Shown: positions 54,650-64,000 of the stretch, piece after piece | How the letters are laid out: every line of letters begins with the position of its first letter | Position numbering within the stretch: the stretch's first letter is position 1 | Position numbers and translations under genes: made by a program | The notes under the pieces: model-generated | Told to the model about the DNA's origin: nothing | Seen by the model: the letters and a program-made list of their open reading frames with translations, nothing else | Database searches by the model: none | From: Isoetes taiwanensis | Taxonomy: Eukaryota > Streptophyta > Lycopodiopsida > Isoetales > Isoetaceae | DNA: 64,000 nt | Direction of reading: 5' to 3' | Assembly (NCBI GenBank): GCA_021234155.1 | Contig: JAJEKV010000287.1 | Coordinates: 312,001 to 376,000 of the forward strand

Positions 54650-57400
54650 TGAGCCTCTCCTTTTTGTAGTATTTCTTCCTTTCTTCCTGATTCAGTTTCC
54701 CTTTCCTTTTTTTTTGGCAAACACGTGCGAATAAATCTGAACTTTCTATTTCCTTTAGGTATACATCCACCCGCATATATCGGTGGTGCAGCCAATTAGC
54801 CTACACATCTTTCAGTGGTACAGCCAAATAGGTTACGCATCTGCCTACACATCTTTCAGTGGTACAGCCAAATAGGTTACGCATCTTTCAAAGGAGGTGC
54901 AAGTGGATGTAGGCTTGTCACTATGCAGGTAATTTTCCCTTCCATTCTTAAGCTCTATGTGGAATCTGTTTATTTCTTAATAGGAGTGATTAACTGTTAT
55001 ATTATGGTCATCTAGATATGGGATACAGCACGCCAAAGACATTTTTAGAGTTTAGGTGTTGCCTTCTATCGAGGAACAAATTGTTGTGTTCTTGTTATGA
55101 TGTGAATGTTATCAGGTTACTTTGATAATTGGTGGGACGAATTTTGGATACAGGTAATTTTTCCCCTTCTAATCTTGTGCTTTCATATTGAGAATGGAAG
55201 TGCTCTTCTTTTGCAAGCAAGTCCATCAAATCCAGAGAATTTTCTATATGTTTGTGTATGTAAGAGGTTCCACAGAAGTGTTATTTTTGACCACTGATTA
55301 ACTCATCAGTTTGAAGTTCCTTACTTTATGCAGTGATTTTTAGTCTATTTGATGTGAAGAGTTGCCCCTTCATTTTAAACCTCTTCATGCTATGCATGAA
55401 TTGGGTATTTAATTTTACCCTTTTATGTATATATGATCTAATATTACAAAACGTTTCTGACTACATCTAGTGTGCTTCATGTCTTCGTAAAAATCCAGTT
55501 TGTTTGAATGATGATAAAGGCTGATGTGCATTGATGTTTGAAGTATGAAGCTGAATATCTTATGGACGTAATGTCCTATGTTCGATTAAGATTATACTAG
55601 TTTATGGGGATGATGCACATAACGAATCAGTATTGTGGCTGTTGCATTGTGAAAGCTACTAAATGCAAGCAATGTTGTGTGCAAACTTCGTACTCAATTT
55701 GAGTATCAGAAAAGTCCTAGTAGGTTTGTACGGTTGCCTTCTGGTTGCAATTTTTCTGTAATGTGCAAATTGAGGGGCGATCGTCAAAAGTCAGGGTTGT
55801 GTTCAATACAAATTTGGATGATACATTAGTCTGATAATGGCATTTTATTGCAACACAGGATAACATTTTGTTGTAATAAGCTTCTAAGCAGTTCGGGATA
55901 AATAACAACTCCTTGGAGAATAAAATATGGATATAAGACACACGTAATTGCAGAGGAACATTTTATCTAACATCCGTGGTAGTAAAAGTCTTTGATCCTT
56001 TAAAGATTTTACTGTTTTCCTTTGAAGGATTCAATTTTCCTTTGAAGGATTCAAAGCAACACGACGCAAACTTGCAAACTAGATTCAGTGTCTATCTCAA
56101 TGAGTTGAAGATGTGTTGCTTCAGTCAGTATAGGGGTGATGGTAGACATTGTAAAAGGTGAAGATGCATTGCTTCGTTTGGCAGCAATTGAGGCAGCAAT
56201 AATGGGTTGATAGGAGACATTGTAAAAGGTTATAAAGGCTTGATGACAAAATAATAAGTTTTGGCATCCTCATGGTGTAAACCGAGCATGGATAATGTGG
56301 CAATTATGGAGTCCCAGTAACCGTAGCTAGAAATTTGAGACACCATCAATGGTAGGCTAGTGCGACAAATGGTTTTTATAACCTCCATTGAAGGTACACA
56401 AGTGCGCCAATGATAGAACATTATGTAACAATTGGGTGCAAATAACCCCCTTCATTAAGAGAATTGCTAGAGCTAGGCCCATCAAATAGGCTAGAAGAGG
56501 ACATATTAGAAAGCTTAGAATTTAAGGTTTCTAATGATATACAATACAGCTATAGTTAAGATGCATGTCAATGTTTTTTATAATGATTTAAGCTTAAGTG
56601 CGCCTCCTATTCGCATCAATCGCTTAGCAACAAACACCCCATTCCTTCCTTCCTGGTTCGACTCTGCGCTTTAAGTTTCCAGGTAATTTATGTTTTTCCT
56701 TACAACTTTGTCTAGGCACTCATGCTCATGCTAATATAGCTCCTAATATTAGAACTTGATCATGTGACATGCAGTTCACTTCATTCCTAGAAGGAAATGT
56801 GGGCTTCGTATTACTATCCAGGGCTTATTTGGTGTCAAATTTTCTGCAAGCTCAAAGACTTGTTAGCACACTAAAGATGGCATGTAAACTTCTTCAATCC
56901 ATGCTATCTTTCCTTTTCCATTTCAATCACTTAGAATGGATATGAGTACATACCTGTATAAGAATAAATTCACTAACATGTACATAATGTTAGGTCATTT
57001 CTAGAGAATGATTTAGGGCCTGTTTGTTGCTTGTCAAAATGCACTTTTCCATACTAAATTGCTTTGGATTTTATTGTCATTCCACATCTTTTTGCAGGCT
57101 TTTTTTATTTTCTAATCTGGAATATTGCTCCATCAAGCTGGACTAGGTTGGATCTAGCTTTGTCTCAATTCTCCTAATGAAGGACAAAGTCTATGCCATT
57201 TTGAGCATGCTAAGGTATTTCTTCATGTAGATATATATTCAAATAGATGGGCATCTCTAAAGAATTTTTTGTGTACTTGAGGCTCACTTCGCAGAAGGTT
57301 TCTTAGCTTGATAATAGGCAACGGAAGGAACTAAGGCATCAACCAAGAAAGATAGCTCAACAGCACCATCATTGAAGAATATTGTTAAGTTTTCTGCTAC
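54650..57400. other. Exon- and intron-like debris after the EB1 exon
   Basis: A 44-bp tandem duplication (CTACACATCTTTCAGTGGTA, at 54,801 and 54,845) lies here. Three segments end in CAG followed by GTAATTT (near 54,930, 55,151 and 56,682), like splice donors. One reads GGTNFGY before its donor. A short duplication (TTTTCCTTTGAAGGATTCAA) is at 56,010-56,055. I cannot build a gene from these. Confidence 0.3.
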
Positions 57401-58577
57401 TTTAAACGTCCATATTTTAAAGTCCATTGAATTCTATGGTAAGAGTTGTAGAAAAACCAGAATAAGCATACACCGAATTTGAAAAATTAATTCCAAGACA
57501 TCACATTATAACAAATATATGCAATGGAAATGTCAAATAGGTTTTTTGCAACCTGAATGGGGATAAACCTCTGGACATTGTTGTTGAAAAATAATAATAA
57601 TAACTGCAGGACCACAAGGATATCCTAGAATTTGCTAGTCCAAGCATGATCATGTTTTAGACTCATTATTAACCACAAGAGATCGCTCTGGACTTTGTAC
57701 TTCAAACATAAATGCATTAGAAGGAAGTACTATGTACCTTCTAGCTCGTTCAATTACCTTTATAATATGTCCTTTGTAATATGTCGTTGAGCATCTTTCA
57801 TCAAAGTGTATAAAGCAGCTTCTCCAAAAGATGCCCACAAAGCTTCTCCTACAACATGATTCTTGTAAAAGCGTCCAGCTAGTTGTCTTCGAATAATTTT
57901 TAGCATTGAAATGATAGGCTTATCTCTAGCTCCAAAAAGCTAAGAATTTAAAGCTCAAGTATTTGAAGCCTTGTAAAGAATGATCATCTATTGTAAAAAT
58001 GTGATTTTTGGTGATTTTTAAAACACAAAGGGCTATTTGGGAAAATACTTAAGAATTAAAAACATTTTGGAAATTTCAAAAATATGAAGGGCTTTTTGTG
58101 ACTAAGTCAAATAACTTGGTAAAATAACCTTGCCATTGTTAGACGCATTAAATACATGGAAGTCTATCAAATTTTATGTGTAAATTTAAAGAACTTTATT
58201 ATAAGGCCAGATTTCCAATAATGACACGTGAAAAATACGTCATTGTACTTTGCAGACAGGAATTCAATAATCTTTCAATTGCCAGCATTGTCGACATTGA
58301 ATGTTTCCACTAGATCGCAATTTTTCGGCAGTTTGGAGCAATGACGTTGAATTTCAGTGGGAGTGGGCATTGTTGCAGTCCAATTGTGATTCTACTGGGC
58401 ACATTGCCCAGTAGATTAAAATTCGATGGCAGAAGCGAATTTTGTGCCAGATATGCACTTGTCAGCGCAAAGGAAAGATGAATCAATGACAAATTGTGAT
58501 GTGTGAATTTATTATTTGATTTCATAATAAATAAATGTCGTTGTTGCCATTAGTCGAATCCGGCCTAAAGAACAACC
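57401..58577. other. AT-rich stretch without a supportable gene
   Basis: No gene recognised. A perfect inverted repeat CTACTGGGC-acatt-GCCCAGTAG lies at about 58,391-58,413; no Helitron-like CTRR end follows it. Confidence 0.3.
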
Positions 58578-58578
58578 C

Positions 58579-58775
58579 ATCCACAAAACCTTTGAGGTAC
58601 TATGCAACTAATGAATTATTTTAGCAAAGTGGAATGCAAATATTGAGATTTGCTAAGCTGCAAATATTATATTTTGAAATTTGCATATCCACAAAACCAT
58701 TGATATCCTATGCAAATAAAGCGCTACTAGGTTTTAGCAAAATGCAAATATTGAGATTTGCTATGCTGCAATTAA
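58579..58775. repeat. Diverged 107-bp tandem repeat
   Basis: ATCCACAAAACC starts at 58,579 and 58,686, and both units continue through AAATGCAAATATTGAGATTTGCTA-type sequence with small indels. Confidence 0.65.
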
Positions 58776-59314
58776 TACAACACGGCCAAGGACTTCGACC
58801 AATTGAGAGATCATATAGATCATACTAGATTTGCTATACACTTAGGGTGGAATCCGGACTTAAAATAATATCGGCCAATTGAGAGCAGACGTAAAAAATA
58901 ACGACCAGAGTGGACTTAAAATAATCACAACCAATGGATATATTTGTATTTCGCATCCCCTTATGCCCAAGATACTAAAATTCTTGGACACACCTAGGAT
59001 CCCTAGATGGGAGATACCCTCAACCAATAATTTACAATTCTTGGGCATCCCCATTGATGTTGCCATGTGGAGCCTCAATATCAAAGACCCAAAATTTGAA
59101 ATAGTATTTAGGATAGTACTAGACAAACAGACAAACAGTTGTTTTAATGTCATGCCACTAGACAGCATCCAACTGGACATGTAGCACAACAACAGACATT
59201 CCAGGGGGATTTAGTATGGAGTACAAATGACAATTCTTGGAAACATAAGCCATATCCCCAAAACATTTGAATGGGTTGTTTTAAATAAAAGAAAAATATG
59301 GATACAACCATCAA

Positions 59315-59345
59315 CTAGTAATGCGTGCCCGGAGTTGCCAGGCAT
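59315..59345 (-). mobile_element. Orphan Helitron 3' terminus, reverse strand
   Basis: On the reverse strand: hairpin GCCTGGCAACTCCGGGC (one mismatch), ACGCATTA, CTAG at 59,315-59,318, then T. It is of the same family as the other ends. The matching 5' end should lie to the right but I do not find it within the window. Confidence 0.6.
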
Positions 59346-59706
59346 AGATACGATTCTATTGTAGAGACAGAAAGTTGTTAGATCTATGCATCCTTAGCAA
59401 GGAGTTGTCCAATGCCTCGCGTGTTGCGTATCCTTAGTGAGGCCTTTGAGATGTGGCAGATGTAGCATTATGAATTTGTCATGGAATTGTGGTAGATATA
59501 GAATGTTGCACTTCATGAAAAATGTTAAGTATTTTAATAGATCGATGTTCTCTAGGCCTATAATATTTTATCTAACGCGCGTAGATGTAATTCTTGTAGT
59601 TATATTGTTAGATGCTTTCAAGCTTTATAAATTGTTGCCTTATTTTAAAATGATGTGTCGACAAATTGGTGTCCCATAGGCCAATTTGGTCTCCGTGGAC
59701 AATAAA

Positions 59707-59760
59707 AACTCTATTCTATTCTATTCTATTCTATTCTATTCTATTCTATTCGATTCTATT
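59707..59760. repeat. (CTATT)n microsatellite
   Basis: About nine units of TCTAT follow ACAATAAAAACTC. This could be the tail of a retroposon, because AATAAA-like sequence precedes it, but no coding remnant supports that. Confidence 0.8.
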
Positions 59761-60117
59761 TATTTTGAATCATATGCATTTCATTGGTGTTTTGCAAACA
59801 AACCATGAGGTAATAATATACTCGAGGAAATTCTCTTGATTTTTGGTAGTCAGAAATGTTTTCCAACATCAAAAATCCCCACAAGACAAAGAAGCCTGAA
59901 ACAAAAATCCAAAAAGTTTTCCACTTGCCGGGAAAACCAAATTTAAGCAATAGATATGTAGCACACTAACATGGGTCTCAGAGGGATTTAATATGGATGT
60001 ACAGATGACAATTCTTAGAACCAGAGGCCATACCCCCAAAACTTTTGAATGGGTTGTTTAAAAAAAGGGGGGAAAAAGGAAAAAGAAAAATAAATTATAT
60101 ATCCAATAGAAGAAAAT

Positions 60118-61000
60118 TGTGACGCTGCCAGAACCTATACGATGCTCCCGGGAAATTCCCCTCCCATGGCAACTCAATCACCAGGGGAAGGCCCTCCGTC
60201 TGACTCGGGCCACTTTAAATGTTCAAGTGTCCGCGTGAGGTACATGGAGGTGTCATTTGGCCCATGCCTTCTCTGGGATATTCTATACTGCGGAAACATA
60301 CATACATATTAGCACTAGCAACAATACATATAAAATAATATACACCATGAAGGGTGGTCCGTCTATCATCAATATGAACAACAACATAATACCAACATAA
60401 CATATAAAATGCATCAAAAATAAGGGTTCTACCCCAAGCTCAGACTCAAAGAGGCATCGACTGAAGGTCATAGTCTCTGGATAACAACAGACGGAATCAT
60501 GACAATGGCATTGGCTGGCATAGAACAATGGCTAGGGTACTCCACTCCATCCGCCCCTCCTGTGCACACTTCGCAGATAGCCAGAAACATGCTATGGCAT
60601 GATTGTAGCCTTCCAGAGACGTAATCCCATGAAATCACTCTATGAGACTACTCCAGGTTGCATTTCCCCGACCTGATGAGGCAGGAATGGAACAAGTTCC
60701 TTACGAGAGCACAATTATTCGATGGGTGGCTAGAGGATGAAGTCAATGGCGACACACAACTGTACCGAACTTAACCCCTAAAATGGCTAGAACAGGCTCA
60801 TCCATACCCACCAATTCCCCAGGGTGCCTTTTTGGGGCGATGCCTGCAAGACCCAAGTAGTGTCAGATCTATACCTAGCCCATACAGTCTGACTATAAGC
60901 CTAGCACACTAAGGAAGCCTTCCATCAGGAAGGCTCTACTTTCATATCACTATTGTCTCCGTTGTTTGGTGCTCAACTACATCATAACATCCACAGCAAG
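60118..61000. mobile_element. Gypsy-derived scrap with an integrase-like segment
   Basis: About 80 bp at 60,503-60,585, including CTCCACTCCATCCGCCCCTC, matches the reverse complement of the integrase fragment at 12,230-12,290. The sequence starting TGTGACGCTGCC at 60,118 resembles an LTR start. No frame is intact. Confidence 0.45.
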
Positions 61001-62790
61001 GTGGGCTCTTGTGCACATGCAGCATTAATTGGGATTTATGGGATTCTAGCTGGAACATCTCTATTCGTACTAGCCTTTAGGTCTCTACCCTCCCTTATCC
61101 CACAAGCACAAGAGATGCAGCAAAGAGACTACCATAAATCATAAATCCATTCATAACTTCAAATAAGGCATCAATAGGAGATTAATCATCCATCTTAACA
61201 AGCAAAGGGTTAATCTCTAACTAGAACCTCAAGTAGCTAAGCCTATTAACCGGTATTTGAGCTACATCCATTATCTCTATAGTTCTCCATGCTATGCTGG
61301 TTGAATAGGCTCTTCCTCCTTCTCCAATTGCACCCCAAATTGATTTGGGGCAAATTGGGAATGAAGCCCTAAATTGGCGATGAAGCCCCGCCGATTTGGC
61401 TGAACCAAATTTGGCAGTTCTCTCTTGCCTAATCGGCAATTTCCTAGACTAAACTATTATTAATTAATTGCTAACTGAATTAATTATTGATTGGATTAAT
61501 ATATGCCTCCGTAGAATTAGGGTTTTGCCCTACCTGAGGTATACACCTCTTATGGATTATGACATTAAGAACCTTAAGACGATTATGGGGTTTACTATTA
61601 TGGGGTCTAGATGATTTGATGTCCCGTATCATTTGAAACCGATCAAAAGTTGAAGTTGATATGATAACCTGAGAAAATATTAAGTTAATTGTGAAAAGAT
61701 GAAGTTGATATCCGCAAGGAATATTTAGCTGAAGGAGCCTTTGGAAAAGCTCTTTGGGTGGGATACTAACCTTTAAAATTTCTTTTCGCTATAATCCCAT
61801 TTGGGATCATAGTTTATTTACATGACTAAAGTACCATACTAAAGGGATGGTTGAAATACAGCTTATGCGATTCCAAGATTTGGCCGCATCCATTTGACAA
61901 GCCGGTGGTTCAGCCACATCATAATGGCAGATAGGCAAGGGTTTTGTTCCATGGAACTAGCAAGGTTACACATTAACTAAATTAAAGCAATATGTACCAT
62001 GTATATATACGATATACAATTTGGTGGAGTAATCAATGCAGTGACACAGGAAGAGAAAGACAAGTGAACCCTAAACTTACCACTGAAGTGTTTGGAATCC
62101 CTCTGGAATGTGCACACAACATACAATCTACTGAATACCAAGGTAGGAGGTTGTAGTCGGCATTTAAAATAAATGGCAACAGACAATAGAATAAAGCTCA
62201 AAATGATGGGGTTGGATGCTACTATAGTACAAAACTTGGTTGGATGGTGTATAACAGTTACCTACTAGAAGCTCAAATGTGTCTTGGAGAAACACCTAAG
62301 GCTAGACATCAAACATGTTCCTCAGTCGGGTCATATATAGTTGAAACGGATGGGTTACACATAGTCATAATTTAGAGCACATAGGGCTAGAATGTCAACA
62401 GAAGTCAGGGTAGTAGGGTATTAACTACCCGTGTTATTCCAGATGTGGATATTTAAGAAGATTTATAAAACGCAAAGCAGATGCCCTGATGACTCTAGGT
62501 AACTTACGATTCTCAAGAAGGCTCACTCTCTAAGATAGGATATGACTATGGCTTATATGAGTATGCCAAGTCATTTCTAATGCCACTACAGTGGCATGAC
62601 GCCATGACAGAACAACCTAACAACTAACAGTTCTAAGTTCTATGACGACGTTAAATCATAACCCTTAATGATATGCAGCTTAAAAGACATAAGGGAATTT
62701 GAAAGCAACCTTGGCACAGAGACTGTATACCATAAGACACATAACATAATCTAGAAAACAACAAGAGGGTTAAAGAATATCTGAAGTGTT
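61001..62790. other. Stretch without a supportable gene
   Basis: AT-rich with short repeats of GATTTGG/GGGGCAAATTGG near 61,330-61,420. No domain, repeat family or RNA gene is recognised. Confidence 0.3.
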
Positions 62791-62799
62791 AAATTGTTT

Positions 62800-63332
62800 G
62801 GTCCTCGCAACTCTACAGTATGTCTGCTTTGCCTTTCAGATGTCGAAACACTTGAGCATTGCCTCTTTTCTTGTCCAGAAGTTCAACCAGCATGGTTTTA
62901 GCTTCAAACATTATTTAACAGTACATTGGATGGCCAATCTGTTCTCATAGCATCCTATTCAGATGCATGGGCCCCAGATAAACGGAAGGCATTTCATCTT
63001 GTGTCTGGTTGGTAACTGTGGTCAATCTGGGAGCGTCGTAGACTGCACATTTTTCAATACATTTGTTCACCTGTTCGTAAAGTCATTGTTGTAGCTTAGG
63101 CTAAGATACTGATGGCTTACAACTCTTCCTCCCACAGGGAATGTGAGATTGTATTTGGATTCAGTATCTCCAAATTAATTCTTATCATTAGTCTCATATG
63201 CTAGAGTGAATACATAATGCTTCATGCTCGTGCTTCGGGAGCGTTGTCTTATGCTTGCACAACTAGATGAGATTTGTATCTTGTAATGTTTACCTGTGAT
63301 TAATAAACTTGCTTTTCGTCCTCAAAAAAAAG
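62800..63332 (+). mobile_element. 5'-truncated LINE 3' end
   Basis: The frame shows CLLCLSDVETLEHCLFSCPE, a zf-RVT zinc-binding motif typical of the C terminus of plant LINE reverse transcriptases, followed by WSIWERRRLHIF. Stops interrupt it (TAG and TAA within 130 codons). The element ends with AATAAACTTG and a poly-A run at 63,325-63,332. Heavy 5' truncation is usual for LINE insertions made by target-primed reverse transcription. Confidence 0.7.
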
Positions 63333-64000
63333 GGGAGAAAAAAAATTTGTAAAATGTTTGGTGACCCGACGGAATAAGAATTTGTATATGTCGTATCAAG
63401 TGCATAGTTGATGAGTAATATTGGAATTAATCAGCAACACCATTCAAGGGCCGGGGTAAAGGGGATCGATCATAGTCGTAGAGAATATATTAAAGAAGAA
63501 GAAAAGAATGAAGGAGCACCATTCATTATGTTTAGGCCATCTGGTTGGGAAGATTATTACCTTCACAACTTTTGGATGGGTTGCATGACCTGAGGGATGA
63601 TCTCTGCTAGTAGGCGGGAATAGATTTTGGCAATGCAATTGGTGAAAACTGATCAAATACTATTTTGTTGCTTTGAAAGGCAACGAGGGGCTTGAAAGCC
63701 TGTCAAAGATTTAATATGTGGCTTAGGGGGAGAAGAGTTACAATATCTGGGACAACATGGTGAACAATAGATTTACAAAGAATCGTTTAATACGAGGAAC
63801 CTCTCTTGAAAGGTCCTTAAGCGGTTCTAACCTTTGGGATATCCATATAATCTGTTGGAATATGTAAGCTTATTTATGGAACTTAATGACCCTAAGGTAC
63901 TAAAGTAATGGTTGAAAACACTTTGCCCCAACCAAATCTAGGTACCCTACAAGGAGGTGACTAGTCAACAATGGTTGCGTACCATCAGACTATTATGGTA
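63333..64000. other. Stretch without a supportable gene
   Basis: No gene or repeat recognised up to the window end. Confidence 0.3.

Larger units (their letters stand above)
59181..60086. repeat. Direct repeat of ~120 bp around an orphan Helitron end
   Basis: The units lie at about 59,181-59,301 and 59,956-60,086 and share AGATGACAATTCTTAGAA-like and AATGGGTTGTTT blocks at perhaps 80% identity. Between them are a reverse-strand Helitron 3' end and a pentanucleotide microsatellite. Confidence 0.6.

Noticed and set aside
54890-55155. Beta-galactosidase exon suggested by GGTNFG
   Set aside because: Only six residues match, and no other glycosyl hydrolase 35 motif is nearby.
58391-58413. Hairpin as another Helitron 3' end
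   Set aside because: CTACTGGGC/GCCCAGTAG is a good stem, but no CTRR end with a following T lies at the right distance on either strand.

Overview
The window looks like repeat-rich nuclear DNA of a land plant, perhaps a seed-free plant such as a fern (the lineage is a guess). The grounds are chromovirus-type Ty3/gypsy remnants, several Helitrons with one plant-style terminus family, GT-AG introns, and exon fragments of eukaryotic genes (ARID, EB1, a possible OCTOPUS-like DUF740 piece, an FCP1-like phosphatase). I see no rRNA, tRNA, CRISPR array or prokaryotic operon. Almost everything is mobile or captured DNA; the only intact, ordinary-looking host gene is the small phosphatase at 52.5-53.2 kb.

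Layout. 0-2.2 kb: hairpin repeats, a TATA box and a decayed unknown reading frame. 2.3-7.0 kb: a decayed Ty3/gypsy chromovirus (gag, protease, RT, RNase H, integrase, chromodomain). 7-14 kb: remnants, including a 386-bp MITE, an LTR-like piece and a reverse-strand integrase fragment. 14.0-19.8 kb: a second copy of that MITE, split by two Helitrons joined head to tail; the first carries an ARID exon, the second is mostly a 1.8-kb polypurine satellite. 20.5-49.6 kb: a Helitron-derived background invaded by a large unfamiliar DNA transposon. 49.4-52.4 kb: a complete reverse-strand Helitron carrying three exons of an unidentified gene with matching splice phases. 52.4-64 kb: the phosphatase, an orphan EB1 exon, short repeats, an orphan Helitron end, gypsy scraps and a 5'-truncated LINE tail.

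The centrepiece is a 10.5-kb transposon (30,094-40,570). It has about 26-bp terminal inverted repeats beginning AAGCACAATTTCATTA and a TTGT target duplication, supported by an uninterrupted relative of the target at about 20.58 kb. It encodes two divergent genes. One is a DUF7869-type putative DDE transposase. The other is a roughly 1,058-residue protein with a ParB/sulfiredoxin-like motif followed by a region resembling an N4/N6 DNA methyltransferase without its DPPY motif. Each gene opens with a short ATG exon and a first intron holding AAATGGCGCCATTT-type palindromes; in the ParB-like gene these form an iteron-like array followed by very large cruciform-capable palindromes. A third short gene may lie beside the left end. 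I infer a transposase plus a ParB-like partner acting on palindromic sites in cis.

Each half of the transposon appears twice in tandem (7.29-kb unit on the left, 7.05-kb unit on the right). The copies differ by small clustered changes, often at CAG/CTG/CCG, which looks more like uncorrected long-read error than evolution. The duplications may therefore be an assembly artefact, and frameshifts inside them should not be read as biology without checking.
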